In this document: one piece after another, positions 43,829 to 52,256 of the stretch
Layout: each line of letters opens with the position of its first letter
Numbering within the stretch: position 1 is the stretch's first letter
Assembly (NCBI GenBank): GCA_027451885.1
Contig: DAIDHX010000240.1
Location: 1 to 63,904, forward strand
Direction of reading: 5' to 3'
DNA length: 63,904 nucleotides
Source of the DNA: Planctomycetales bacterium
GTDB taxonomy: Bacteria; Planctomycetota; Planctomycetia; Isosphaerales; Isosphaeraceae
Made by a program: the position numbers and the translations under genes
The notes under the pieces: model-generated
Seen by the model: only the letters and a program-made list of their open reading frames with translations
Databases searched by the model: none
Told to the model about the DNA's origin: nothing

Positions 43829-45960
43829 AAGAGAGCCGCATCAAGGTTGGGTTTCTGGGAAGCGGTTACATCGCCGACTGGCACGCGCGTGCCCTTAAGG
43901 GTGTACCTGGGGCCGCACTTGAGGCGGTGTGCGACGTCAACGAGGCACGAGCGCGTCGACTCGCGGCACGGCATCAAGGTGCTCGCGCATATACGAATCT
44001 CGATGCGATGTTAGCCCAGGAACAATTGGACGTGGTGCACGTTCTCCTGCCCGCCGAGCTGCACACCCGCGCTGCGGAGACGATCCTGAGTTCGAACGTA
44101 GGCGTTCTTCTCGAGAAGCCGATGTGCATATCCCCCGAGCAATGCCAGGTTCTCGTCGACCTGGCGAGCGCGCGAGGGACGAAGCTCGGGGTGTCTCACA
44201 ATTTCCTGTTCTCGAGGGCGTACGAGGAGCTGAGAAAGGATCTGACGGCACATCGCTTCGGCCCGGTCGAGGAGATCTTGATCACCTGGAACAAGGAGCT
44301 TGGACAGCTTCAAGCCGGTCCATTCGATCTCTGGATGATTCGCGAGCCGCGTAATCTTGTCCTCGAGATCGGCCCTCATCTGGTCTCGGCGATGCTCGAC
44401 CTCTGCGGCGCATGCGAGATCCATCGAGTCGAGACCGACGATCCTGTGACTCTGGGAGACGGCCGGCAGTTTCCGCGGCATCTTCGGGTGGAGGCCCGTG
44501 CCGGGCGAACTCGGATCGCGCTGCGAATCTCGCTGGCACCTGGGTTCACCGAGCATCGTATTCAGTTACGCGGGCGTCTCGCCAGCGCGACCGTCGATTT
44601 CGAGCGCGACCTTTACATCCCCCACGAGCATACTCCGAGAGACCTCGACTTCGACCGCTATGCCATGATCACGCGCGAATCGCGCTTGATGCGATCACAG
44701 GCACGCGGCACGATCCTTCGAAGCGTGGCCGCCAAACTGCGCGGCCGCGCAACCGGGCCTTATGACGAGAGCCTGGAAGGAGCAATTCGTGCCTTCTACA
44801 ACCGGCAGTCCGGGGAGATTGATAAGAGGATATCGGGAGTGCTCGGGCGTGACACCGTCGCGGTATGCGCGGAAATCGGCCGACATCTTCTCGACTTCGC
44901 GCCCGCCAATTCCACTCTCTCCTCACAGGTGAATGGTACGAAGGGTCGACCGAGTGGCGAATCAGATGTGTTGATCCTGGGCGCAACAGGCTTCATCGGA
45001 AGAGCCCTGGCCCGCCAACTCGTAGAAAAGGGTCGCAAGGTCCGCGTGCTCGTCCGCAACCCATCCCGGTTGCCGGCCGAGTCCTGGGTCCAGGACGTCG
45101 AGATTCGCAAGGGCGATCTCTCGGATCCCACGGCCCTGGCCGACGCCTTAACCGGCGTTCGGTTCGTTCAACATCTTGCGCGTCCCCACGTCAACACCTG
45201 GGAAGAGTTTCTTGAACATGAGGTCGAGGCCACCCGCAAGGTCGCCCTGGCTTGCCTTGAAGCGAAGATCGAGCGTCTGATTTATACAAGCACGATCGAC
45301 TGCTATTACGCAGGAGTCAACGCGGGCATAATCACCGAACAAACTCCTCTCGACCCCAACATCCGCTCGCGCAATTACTACGCCAGGGCCAAGGCAATGT
45401 CGGAGTCGATCCTCGGCGAGCTGTGGCGCGATCGTCGCCTTCCCGTCGTCGTTCTGAGGCCAGGCGTTGTCGTGGGGCGCGGTACCAGTCCGCTTCACTG
45501 GGGCGTTGGAAAATGGTCCTACGACGCGATCTGTCAACTCTGGGGAGAAGGGGTCACGCCCATCCCGTTCGTACTTGTCGAGGACGTCGCCGAGGCACTC
45601 ATTCAGGCAATGGACAAGCCCGGGATCGAGGGCGAATCATTTAACCTCGTCGCGCAGTCAGAGGTAACAGCCAAGGAATATGTGCACGAACTGGGGAGAG
45701 CGGCGGGCGTGCGGTTCCAGACCTTCTCGACGCCGATCTGGCATTATTACCTGGCCGATCTCGTAAAGTATGCGGTCAAACGTGCGATTCGCCATCCCGA
45801 CAAGCGGGTACCGAGTTACCGCGACTGGGAAACGCGCACTCAGCGAGCGCAGTACGACTGTTCCAAAGCCCGCCGTATCCTGGGCTGGAAGCCAAGCGAC
45901 AGGAAAACGGCTCTCATCTGCGAAGGAATCGAGATCCCGGCCGCGGAGTATTTCAAATAA
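43825..45960 (+). CDS. Fused Gfo/Idh/MocA oxidoreductase and NAD-dependent epimerase/dehydratase
   Basis: 711 residues with two nucleotide-binding domains. Residues ~1-340 form a Gfo/Idh/MocA dehydrogenase: VGFLGSGYIADWHARAL, VVHVLLPAELHT and GVLLEKPMCIS (EKP motif). Residues ~380-711 are an extended SDR: DVLILGATGFIGRALARQLV, IYTSTIDCYYAG, the YYARAK catalytic site (YxxxK, ~518) and VLRPGVVVGRG. One chain therefore offers two NAD(P)-dependent steps, for example oxidation of a nucleotide-sugar hydroxyl followed by epimerisation or dehydration. The substrate is unknown. It overlaps the upstream GT2 by ATGA. Confidence 0.9.
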   Translation: MKESRIKVGFLGSGYIADWHARALKGVPGAALEAVCDVNEARARRLAARHQGARAYTNLDAMLAQEQLDVVHVLLPAELHTRAAETILSSNVGVLLEKPMCISPEQCQVLVDLASARGTKLGVSHNFLFSRAYEELRKDLTAHRFGPVEEILITWNKELGQLQAGPFDLWMIREPRNLVLEIGPHLVSAMLDLCGACEIHRVETDDPVTLGDGRQFPRHLRVEARAGRTRIALRISLAPGFTEHRIQLRGRLASATVDFERDLYIPHEHTPRDLDFDRYAMITRESRLMRSQARGTILRSVAAKLRGRATGPYDESLEGAIRAFYNRQSGEIDKRISGVLGRDTVAVCAEIGRHLLDFAPANSTLSSQVNGTKGRPSGESDVLILGATGFIGRALARQLVEKGRKVRVLVRNPSRLPAESWVQDVEIRKGDLSDPTALADALTGVRFVQHLARPHVNTWEEFLEHEVEATRKVALACLEAKIERLIYTSTIDCYYAGVNAGIITEQTPLDPNIRSRNYYARAKAMSESILGELWRDRRLPVVVLRPGVVVGRGTSPLHWGVGKWSYDAICQLWGEGVTPIPFVLVEDVAEALIQAMDKPGIEGESFNLVAQSEVTAKEYVHELGRAAGVRFQTFSTPIWHYYLADLVKYAVKRAIRHPDKRVPSYRDWETRTQRAQYDCSKARRILGWKPSDRKTALICEGIEIPAAEYFK

Positions 45961-46048
45961 GCCCCGAGATCCTCCCGTTCGAGGACGAGAAACGTGGGCT
46001 TGCTCCGCACGAGGCGTGCGACAGAGCCGACCACTTGAAGGAGAAGCG

Positions 46049-49000
46049 ATGACAGCGCATCCGGTTCGACGGATTACCATCGCCGCCACATTCACGGCCG
46101 AGCCGATCGTGGAGCCGCTTGGGCTCTGGCTCGAAACGCTCGGTCTCGTAGCGGATGTCGATTTCGCACCCTATAACCAGGTTGTACCTCAGCTTCTCGA
46201 TCCAGCGGGGGTCTTCGAGCGTAACCGTGACGGCGTGCATGTGCTGCTGGTTCGCACAGAAGATTGGCGGCGTCTGCACGCGAGCATCGCTGGCGGCGCC
46301 GAGCTGGCTGCATACCTCAATCGCTCCGCGGAGGATCTCGTTCACGCAGTCCGCACGGGGCTGGCTCGTCGCTCGACTCCGATCATTCTTGCATTCTGCC
46401 CAGGATCCGAGGTGAACATCGGCGATCCAGATCGAGTAGCATGCCGGGTGGTCGAGCAGGTTATCACAGACGAGCTGGCCCAGGAGCCAGGCATTCTCGT
46501 CATCCCGTCGAACGGGTTCGAGGATCTCGAACCAACGTCGATATACGATCCCGAGCGCGACCAACTCGGCCACATCCCTTATACCCCGTATTTCTTTTCC
46601 GGACTCGCAACCGCAATCGCACGGCGAATCCATGCGATTTCCAGCCCCCCCCGCAAGGTGGTAGTGCTCGATTGTGACAACACCCTGTGGCGGGGTGTTG
46701 TGGGGGAGGATGGCACGAGCAGCGTGGAGATCACCACACCTTATCGTCGGATCCAGGAATTTCTGGTGAACCTGGCTCGAAAGGGCTTCGTGCTTTGCCT
46801 CGCCAGCAAGAACCAGGAAGACGACGTTCTGCGCGTCTTTGAAGAACGTAGCGACATGGTCCTCAAACGCGAGCACCTGGTTACGTGGCGGATCAACTGG
46901 CAGCCGAAGTCGCAGAACATCCAGGATCTGGCCCGCGAGCTCAATCTGGGGCTCGACAGCTTTGTCTTTCTCGATGACAACCCAGTCGAATGCGCGGAGG
47001 TCAAGGCGGGATGCCCCGGCGTGCTCGTTTTGCGACTGCCGCTTGAGGAGGACTTTGGGGGATTTCTCGAGCGCATCTGGGCCTTCGATCGGTTCATGAC
47101 AACCGCGGAAGACCTCAAGCGAACCGCGATGTACCAGCAAGAAGCAGAGCGTACCCGGTTCAAGAATCGCGCGGTCTCGATCGAGGATTTCCTGGCGGGG
47201 CTCGAGCTCAAGATCACGATTACGCCTCCCACGGAAAAACAAGTGGCTCGTACGTCGCAGCTCACCCAGCGCACCAATCAGTTCAACTTCACGACGGTAA
47301 GACGAAGCGAGGGTGAAATCCGTCGTCTGAATGAGGAAGGGCTCGAGTGCCGTGTGATTGAAGTTTCCGACCGATTCGGCGAGTACGGCCTGGTCGGCGT
47401 GGTCATCTTCGGAGCGCGGCGCGACCAGCTCGAAATCGACACGATGCTCCTGAGCTGCCGTGTGCTGGGTCGCGGGGTTGAGCACAGGATGATCCGCGCG
47501 CTCGGCACAATCGCCCTTGAGCGCGGACTGGGCCGCGTGATCGCACCCTTTCGCCCGAGCGCCAAGAATCAGCCGGCGCGTGATTTCCTGGAGACGACTG
47601 CCCACCAGTGGAGGCAAGACATCGAGGACGGCAGCTCGCGTTACGAGATCCCAGCAGAAGCCGCGGCCAACCTGGCGTACATTGCCAGCACTGCCGGAGC
47701 GGAGGTTCTAGAAGACCGGCCCGCGAGCGCTAGGACCGCCCCTGCCGAACCCGAAGATCTCTCCGAACGATACGAATCAATCGCTCGTATGAGATCCCCG
47801 ATACAGGTGCTCGAAGCACTCGCCAAGCGCTCGCGGATCCGCCGTCCCCGGCCGGATGACCTCGGAGACTACATCCCCCCGCGGAACGAGGCCGAGTCCA
47901 TCATGGCCGCACTCTGGGCCGAGTTGATACGGGTCGAGCCCATCGGCGTCCACGATTCGTATTTCGAACTGGGTGGCACCTCGCTTCAGTCCGTCGAGCT
48001 CTGTGCTCAGATCAGACAATACTTCGGCAAGGCACTTCCACTCACCGCGGTACTCGAGGCCCCAACAGTGGCCTTACTGACCAGGCTGGCGACCACCGAA
48101 CAGGTACGCGAGACGCTGATTCTGATCCGACCCGGCGGCGATCGGCCCCCGCTTTTCCTGGTTCACGACGGCGACGGCGAGACGATGCTCTACCGCAACC
48201 TCGCGTTCGAGCTCGACCCCGCCCATCCAGTTTATGGTCTCCAGCCCTTCGCGCTTCCCGGGCTCCCGCTTGCGCATACGCGAATCGAGCAAATGGCCGA
48301 CTATCACATTGCCAAGATCCGCAAGGTTCAGGGCAGTGGACCCTACCTGATCGGCGGCATGTGTGCTGGTGGAGTCATTGCCTTCGAAATCGCGAGGCGA
48401 CTTCACAAGCTCGGGGAAAAGGTGGCGCTCGTTGCACTCCTTGACGCAGCCGATCCCGCCGCGGAGCTCCGGCCCCTACGCGAAGCCCGTCGCCGCATGG
48501 AGCGTTTCGCCGGCGTCTTCAAGGAAGGCTTATCGGATCGCCTTGATCGTAAGTTGATCGCAACCGCGGCCAAGATCACCCGCAAGGTGAAAAACACGGC
48601 CAGCTACCTTGTCTTGGAACGTGTAAACCAGGTTCGCGATCGGGTCCGCATGAAGCGACTTCAATCGCTCCTGGATCGGGAGCTGCTGCCCCCCGAAGCC
48701 CTTCGGGGACTCAGCGTGAGAACTGTTTATCTCTTTGCCGAAGCGAATTATCGCCCCGAACAGCCCTACGATGGGATACTCACACTGTTCCGCGCGACAG
48801 CCGGCGAGGGAAATGACGAACCCTACCTCGAGCGATACGCTGATCCCGAACTCGGCTGGCGCAGGCGAACAAGCGTCGGCGTCGAGACGATCGATGTCCC
48901 TGGCGGGCACTCGAGCATGCTTCAACCGCCTCATGTTTCTGTGCTGGCCTCTGCTCTGCAAGTTGCGATCAAGCGAGGGCTTGGGACTCTCGACGAGCGT

Positions 49001-49078
49001 CCAAGCGAAGCTGAGTTCGCGAAACCTCACGCACGGTCTATGTTGTGTCAGTTGGCTGGTGAGCCCGTGGCTGAGTAA
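46049..49078 (+). CDS. FkbH-like HAD protein fused to acyl carrier protein and thioesterase
   Basis: 1009 residues from the ATG at 46049, preceded by AAGGAG. Residues ~1-590 are an FkbH-type HAD-IIIC domain (VVVLDCDNTLWRGVVGEDG, Asp208/Asp210) with a GNAT-like second half (RTNQFNFTTVRR). FkbH enzymes load a glyceryl group from 1,3-bisphosphoglycerate onto a carrier protein. Residues ~610-680 are a carrier protein with the phosphopantetheine site ELGGTSLQSVEL (Ser645). Residues ~695-1009 are a type-I thioesterase/alpha-beta hydrolase with IGGMCAGGVIAFEIA, i.e. Cys772 instead of the usual Ser nucleophile, and His in VPGGHSSML. The protein looks self-sufficient for making and releasing or transferring an acyl (glycerate-like) group, probably onto the polysaccharide. 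Confidence 0.9.
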   Translation: MTAHPVRRITIAATFTAEPIVEPLGLWLETLGLVADVDFAPYNQVVPQLLDPAGVFERNRDGVHVLLVRTEDWRRLHASIAGGAELAAYLNRSAEDLVHAVRTGLARRSTPIILAFCPGSEVNIGDPDRVACRVVEQVITDELAQEPGILVIPSNGFEDLEPTSIYDPERDQLGHIPYTPYFFSGLATAIARRIHAISSPPRKVVVLDCDNTLWRGVVGEDGTSSVEITTPYRRIQEFLVNLARKGFVLCLASKNQEDDVLRVFEERSDMVLKREHLVTWRINWQPKSQNIQDLARELNLGLDSFVFLDDNPVECAEVKAGCPGVLVLRLPLEEDFGGFLERIWAFDRFMTTAEDLKRTAMYQQEAERTRFKNRAVSIEDFLAGLELKITITPPTEKQVARTSQLTQRTNQFNFTTVRRSEGEIRRLNEEGLECRVIEVSDRFGEYGLVGVVIFGARRDQLEIDTMLLSCRVLGRGVEHRMIRALGTIALERGLGRVIAPFRPSAKNQPARDFLETTAHQWRQDIEDGSSRYEIPAEAAANLAYIASTAGAEVLEDRPASARTAPAEPEDLSERYESIARMRSPIQVLEALAKRSRIRRPRPDDLGDYIPPRNEAESIMAALWAELIRVEPIGVHDSYFELGGTSLQSVELCAQIRQYFGKALPLTAVLEAPTVALLTRLATTEQVRETLILIRPGGDRPPLFLVHDGDGETMLYRNLAFELDPAHPVYGLQPFALPGLPLAHTRIEQMADYHIAKIRKVQGSGPYLIGGMCAGGVIAFEIARRLHKLGEKVALVALLDAADPAAELRPLREARRRMERFAGVFKEGLSDRLDRKLIATAAKITRKVKNTASYLVLERVNQVRDRVRMKRLQSLLDRELLPPEALRGLSVRTVYLFAEANYRPEQPYDGILTLFRATAGEGNDEPYLERYADPELGWRRRTSVGVETIDVPGGHSSMLQPPHVSVLASALQVAIKRGLGTLDERPSEAEFAKPHARSMLCQLAGEPVAE

Positions 49079-49154
49079 AATCGTTTAGAGTTATTGTGTC
49101 GCGCCGGAGCTCGCGACATGACGCATCCAACGGCCGAGGAGTCACTTGCCCCGC

Positions 49155-50300
49155 ATGAAGGACGTACTTGCGATCATTCCCGCGTGGGAACGCTCCCTGG
49201 ATGGGAAGAGCCCGTACGTCCGCCCTTTCCTCGGTCGGCCGCTGATCGCGCACTCGATTTCGCACGCGCTCGGGGCGGCGGTGATATCGCATATCGTGGT
49301 CGCGACACAGGATCTGGAGACGGCCGCGGTAGCGAACGCGCTCGGCGTTCAGGTTGTCGGGAACAGAAGCGGGTCCGGAGAGAATCTCGAGTCGGCCATA
49401 CTCCGGATTCTCGAAGCCAGCGAGCATGATCCCGACGTGGTGGTAGTTCTCGACGGGCGTGCACCACTCCGCGATTCGAGCGATATCGATGGTGTGCTGG
49501 CCCTACTTGAGCGCGAGCGGGCGGATTCCGTCTTCTCAAGCGTCTTGATCCCCGGACCAATCTGGAGACGAGGCTCTGGACCAGGCGACAACCTGGCCAG
49601 CGAACAAGACGCTGATCAACCCGCCGGCGAACTGCTCCGGGAGACAGGCTCGATTTACGCCTTCAAGCCCGCGATTTTACGGGGGACTGGCCGCTTCCTG
49701 GGAGGTCGGATCGCGGCCTATTACATGGATCAACTCGACGCCCTGGTCGTTCGAGATCAGCGCGAATTCGACCTTGCCGCGGAACTCGCTGCACATCGTC
49801 TGAGGTCTCGGCCGCCGGAGGGGATTCATCGAATTCGTCTGATCGTCTTTGATTTCGACGGCGTCATGACCGACAACCGCGTTCTGGTCCACCAGGATGG
49901 CTCCGAGTCCGTCGCCTGCAACCGTGGCGACGGACTCGGCATCGGCTTGCTCAAGAAAGCCGGCCTCGCCATGCTCGTGCTCTCGAAGGAAACCAACCCA
50001 GTCGTGACCGCGAGATGTCGTAAACTGAATCTCGAGGTGATCCAGGGCTGTGAGGAGAAACTCAAGACATTGAGGCAACTGGCTTCCGAACGGGGTCTAA
50101 CCTCGAGCGAAATCGCATACGTGGGCAACGACCTCAACGACCTCGAGTGCCTGGAGTGGGTTGGCTTGCCGATCGGAGTCTCGGACGCTGTTCCCGAGGT
50201 CCTAAGAGTCGCCCGCGCAGTGACACACAAGCCCGGCGGCCATGGCGCAGTGCGCGAGGTTGCCGATTGGTTCCTCAACGCCAGGCGCTCCTCAACCTAG
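49155..50300 (+). CDS. NeuA-like cytidylyltransferase domain fused to KdsC-like phosphatase
   Basis: 381 residues. The N-terminal ~220 residues have the acylneuraminate cytidylyltransferase fold (DVLAIIPAWERSLDGK, FLGRPLIAHSISHAL, VVVVLDGRAPLRDSSDIDG), but the usual RGGSK nucleotide-binding loop reads WERSLDGK, so activity is doubtful or specificity changed. The C-terminal ~160 residues form an intact KdsC-type HAD phosphatase: IVFDFDGVMTDNRVLV, VLSKE, the EEKLKTL lysine and VGNDLNDLECL. Fusions of this kind act on 8- or 9-carbon keto-sugar acids. No NeuB/KdsA synthase is in the window. The start is either ATG 49155 or TTG 49146; GAGGAG lies at 49136-49141. Confidence 0.85.
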   Translation: MKDVLAIIPAWERSLDGKSPYVRPFLGRPLIAHSISHALGAAVISHIVVATQDLETAAVANALGVQVVGNRSGSGENLESAILRILEASEHDPDVVVVLDGRAPLRDSSDIDGVLALLERERADSVFSSVLIPGPIWRRGSGPGDNLASEQDADQPAGELLRETGSIYAFKPAILRGTGRFLGGRIAAYYMDQLDALVVRDQREFDLAAELAAHRLRSRPPEGIHRIRLIVFDFDGVMTDNRVLVHQDGSESVACNRGDGLGIGLLKKAGLAMLVLSKETNPVVTARCRKLNLEVIQGCEEKLKTLRQLASERGLTSSEIAYVGNDLNDLECLEWVGLPIGVSDAVPEVLRVARAVTHKPGGHGAVREVADWFLNARRSST

Positions 50301-50363
50301 CTTTTCTTTGAACCCATTTCCGGTCCCAGACAACCAGCGTTAGCTCTTCCGAAAGGACCCGCG

Positions 50364-51170
50364 ATGTATCTCAATCCCATCGATCGTGCCGCCCTCCGCC
50401 AACAGGTTCGCGATTCCAGGCCGTTTCCCCATTTCAAAATTGACAATTTCCTGAACGAGGACTTCGCGAACCGCGTCCTCGCCGCATTTCCCAGCTTCGA
50501 GGAGTCGCTCAAGGTTGGGCGAACTTTCAACGCTGTCAATGAGTACAAAAAGGTTCAGGTCACCGATTCCTCGCTCTTCGCCGAGCCCATCGCGGAGCTT
50601 AACCGGGAGCTCGCTTCCCCTGAGTTTCTTGGACTGCTGAGCGAGGTCTTCGACATCCCCAACCTGCTCCCCGATGAGCAGCTCGAGGGAGGCGGAATTC
50701 ACCAGACCGGCCCCCGCGGTCACCTGGATGTGCACATCGACTTCAACTACATCGAAGCACGAGATCTCCACCGACGGCTCAACATCCTCGTCTACTTCAA
50801 CAAGGAGTGGAAGGAAGAGTGGGGCGGCAACATTGAACTCTGGAATAACGACGTGACCCAGCTCGCTCACTCGTTTTCGCCCATCTTCAATCGTTGTGTC
50901 GTATTCCAGACGAATGAAATCAGCTTCCACGGCGTCACGGCGGTAAAATGCCCTCCGGGCATGTCGCGCAAATCGTTCGCCGCGTACTACTATACGAAGG
51001 AAGCGCCAGCGCAGTGGGACGGCAAAGTGCACTCGACGATCTTCAAGGCTCGCCCTGACGAAATCATGAAGGGGCAAGTTCTCATGCCGATCGAGTCGGC
51101 GAAACGCAAGATGGTCAGCGCTCTCCACGGACTGAAGAAACACTTGAAGCGGGCGATCGTGAAATCTTAG
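50364..51170 (+). CDS. 2-oxoglutarate/Fe(II)-dependent oxygenase (prolyl-4-hydroxylase-like)
   Basis: 268 residues, with AAGGA 8 nt before the ATG. It has the double-stranded beta-helix signature: LDVHIDFNY (His124, Asp126), WGGNIELWN, distal His in EISFHGV (His189) and the 2OG-binding Arg in MSRKSFAAYYY (Arg202). Family members hydroxylate proteins, lipids or small molecules; in polysaccharide loci they may modify a sugar or acyl group. It is a cytoplasmic enzyme by sequence. It lies between the fused keto-sugar enzyme and the ABC exporter. Confidence 0.9.
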   Translation: MYLNPIDRAALRQQVRDSRPFPHFKIDNFLNEDFANRVLAAFPSFEESLKVGRTFNAVNEYKKVQVTDSSLFAEPIAELNRELASPEFLGLLSEVFDIPNLLPDEQLEGGGIHQTGPRGHLDVHIDFNYIEARDLHRRLNILVYFNKEWKEEWGGNIELWNNDVTQLAHSFSPIFNRCVVFQTNEISFHGVTAVKCPPGMSRKSFAAYYYTKEAPAQWDGKVHSTIFKARPDEIMKGQVLMPIESAKRKMVSALHGLKKHLKRAIVKS

Positions 51171-51266
51171 ACGGGCGCAGGGCCGGGGGCTCGATCCCGA
51201 GTCTCCGGCCCGAGGCCGCCAAGTTCTAGCGATGGAACAGACTCAAACTGAGGTTTCAAATCACCC

Positions 51267-52199
51267 ATGGCTGAAATGCTGGAAGCCAAAGAAAGAGCAA
51301 AACGATCAATGCCCTCCAGATCGACAGGGACGATTTCGAAGAGCGCTTCCACCCTCGAACAGATTGACAACCCCCCTCAGAAGGAGGTGGTGATCGAGCC
51401 GCGTTCGGGCTGGATCGCCGTGGATTGGAAGGAGCTGTACACGCATCGCGAGTTGCTGCTCTTTCTTATCTGGCGTGATATTTCAGTCCGCTACAAGCAG
51501 ACGGTTCTGGGGAGCGCGTGGGCGGTGATTCAGCCGCTGTTGCTCATGCTGATCTTCTCGCTTTTCTTCGGCCGAGCCGTGGGAATCGAGCATGGCCCTG
51601 CACCCTACTCCGTTTTCGTTTTCGCCGGCTTGATCCCGTGGTCGCTCTTTTCACAGGGATTCGCTCAGTCCGCGCTCAGCCTGGTCAATCAGCAACACTT
51701 GCTCACCAAGGTCTATTTCCCACGGCTCTTCGTGCCGATCGCATCGGCCTGCGTCTTTCTTGTGGACCTCTTCTACTCGCTGCTCATTTACGCAGTCGTG
51801 CTCGCGGTTAACCAGTATCCGCCCAGTTGGACCGTGATCTTTTTACCGCCGCTCATCATTCTAACACTCCTCGCAACCCTGAGTTTCGGAATCACCCTGG
51901 CGGCGCTAACCGTGTTTTACCGTGACTTCCGCCACCTGGTGCCATTCCTTGTTCAGATTTTGATGTACCTGAGTGCCGTAATTTATCCTGCCTGGGTCAT
52001 CCCCGAGAAATACCATCCTATCCTGGCCCTCAATCCGATGTTCGGGTTGGCCACAGCTTACCGCTCGGCAATCCTCGGCGATGGATATCCCTGGGATCTC
52101 TCTTGCCTGGCAATCTCAAGCGTCTCAACCGTCGTCGGGTTTGTGTTCTCGATTTACTATTTCCGCCGCACCGAACGCGCGTTCGCAGATTTCGCATGA
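51267..52199 (+). CDS. ABC-2 type polysaccharide export permease (Wzm-like)
   Basis: 310 residues: a ~70-residue cytoplasmic N-terminus, longer than usual, then six membrane helices. The family start of the membrane domain is WKELYTHRELLLFLIWRDIS and VRYKQTVLGSAWAVIQPLLL, followed by GLIPWSLFSQGFAQS and YPAWVIPEKYHPILALNPMF. With the next gene (Wzt-like ATPase) it forms an exporter that carries lipid-linked polysaccharide across the inner membrane. Confidence 0.93.
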   Translation: MAEMLEAKERAKRSMPSRSTGTISKSASTLEQIDNPPQKEVVIEPRSGWIAVDWKELYTHRELLLFLIWRDISVRYKQTVLGSAWAVIQPLLLMLIFSLFFGRAVGIEHGPAPYSVFVFAGLIPWSLFSQGFAQSALSLVNQQHLLTKVYFPRLFVPIASACVFLVDLFYSLLIYAVVLAVNQYPPSWTVIFLPPLIILTLLATLSFGITLAALTVFYRDFRHLVPFLVQILMYLSAVIYPAWVIPEKYHPILALNPMFGLATAYRSAILGDGYPWDLSCLAISSVSTVVGFVFSIYYFRRTERAFADFA

Positions 52200-52256
52200 G
52201 CTCCCAAAGGCTGAATTCAGGCACGACATTCTCAGTGTGAAGGGTAAATTGAAGCG

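Noticed and set aside
45770-46048. Upstream extension of the FkbH fusion by 93 codons
   Set aside because: It overlaps the previous gene and has no FkbH-like sequence; the ATG at 46049 has an AAGGAG site.
45953-47617. Open frame of 554 codons antisense to the FkbH fusion
   Set aside because: The plus strand has clear domain motifs throughout; the antisense frame is His/Arg-rich with no family pattern, a typical mirror frame in GC-rich DNA.
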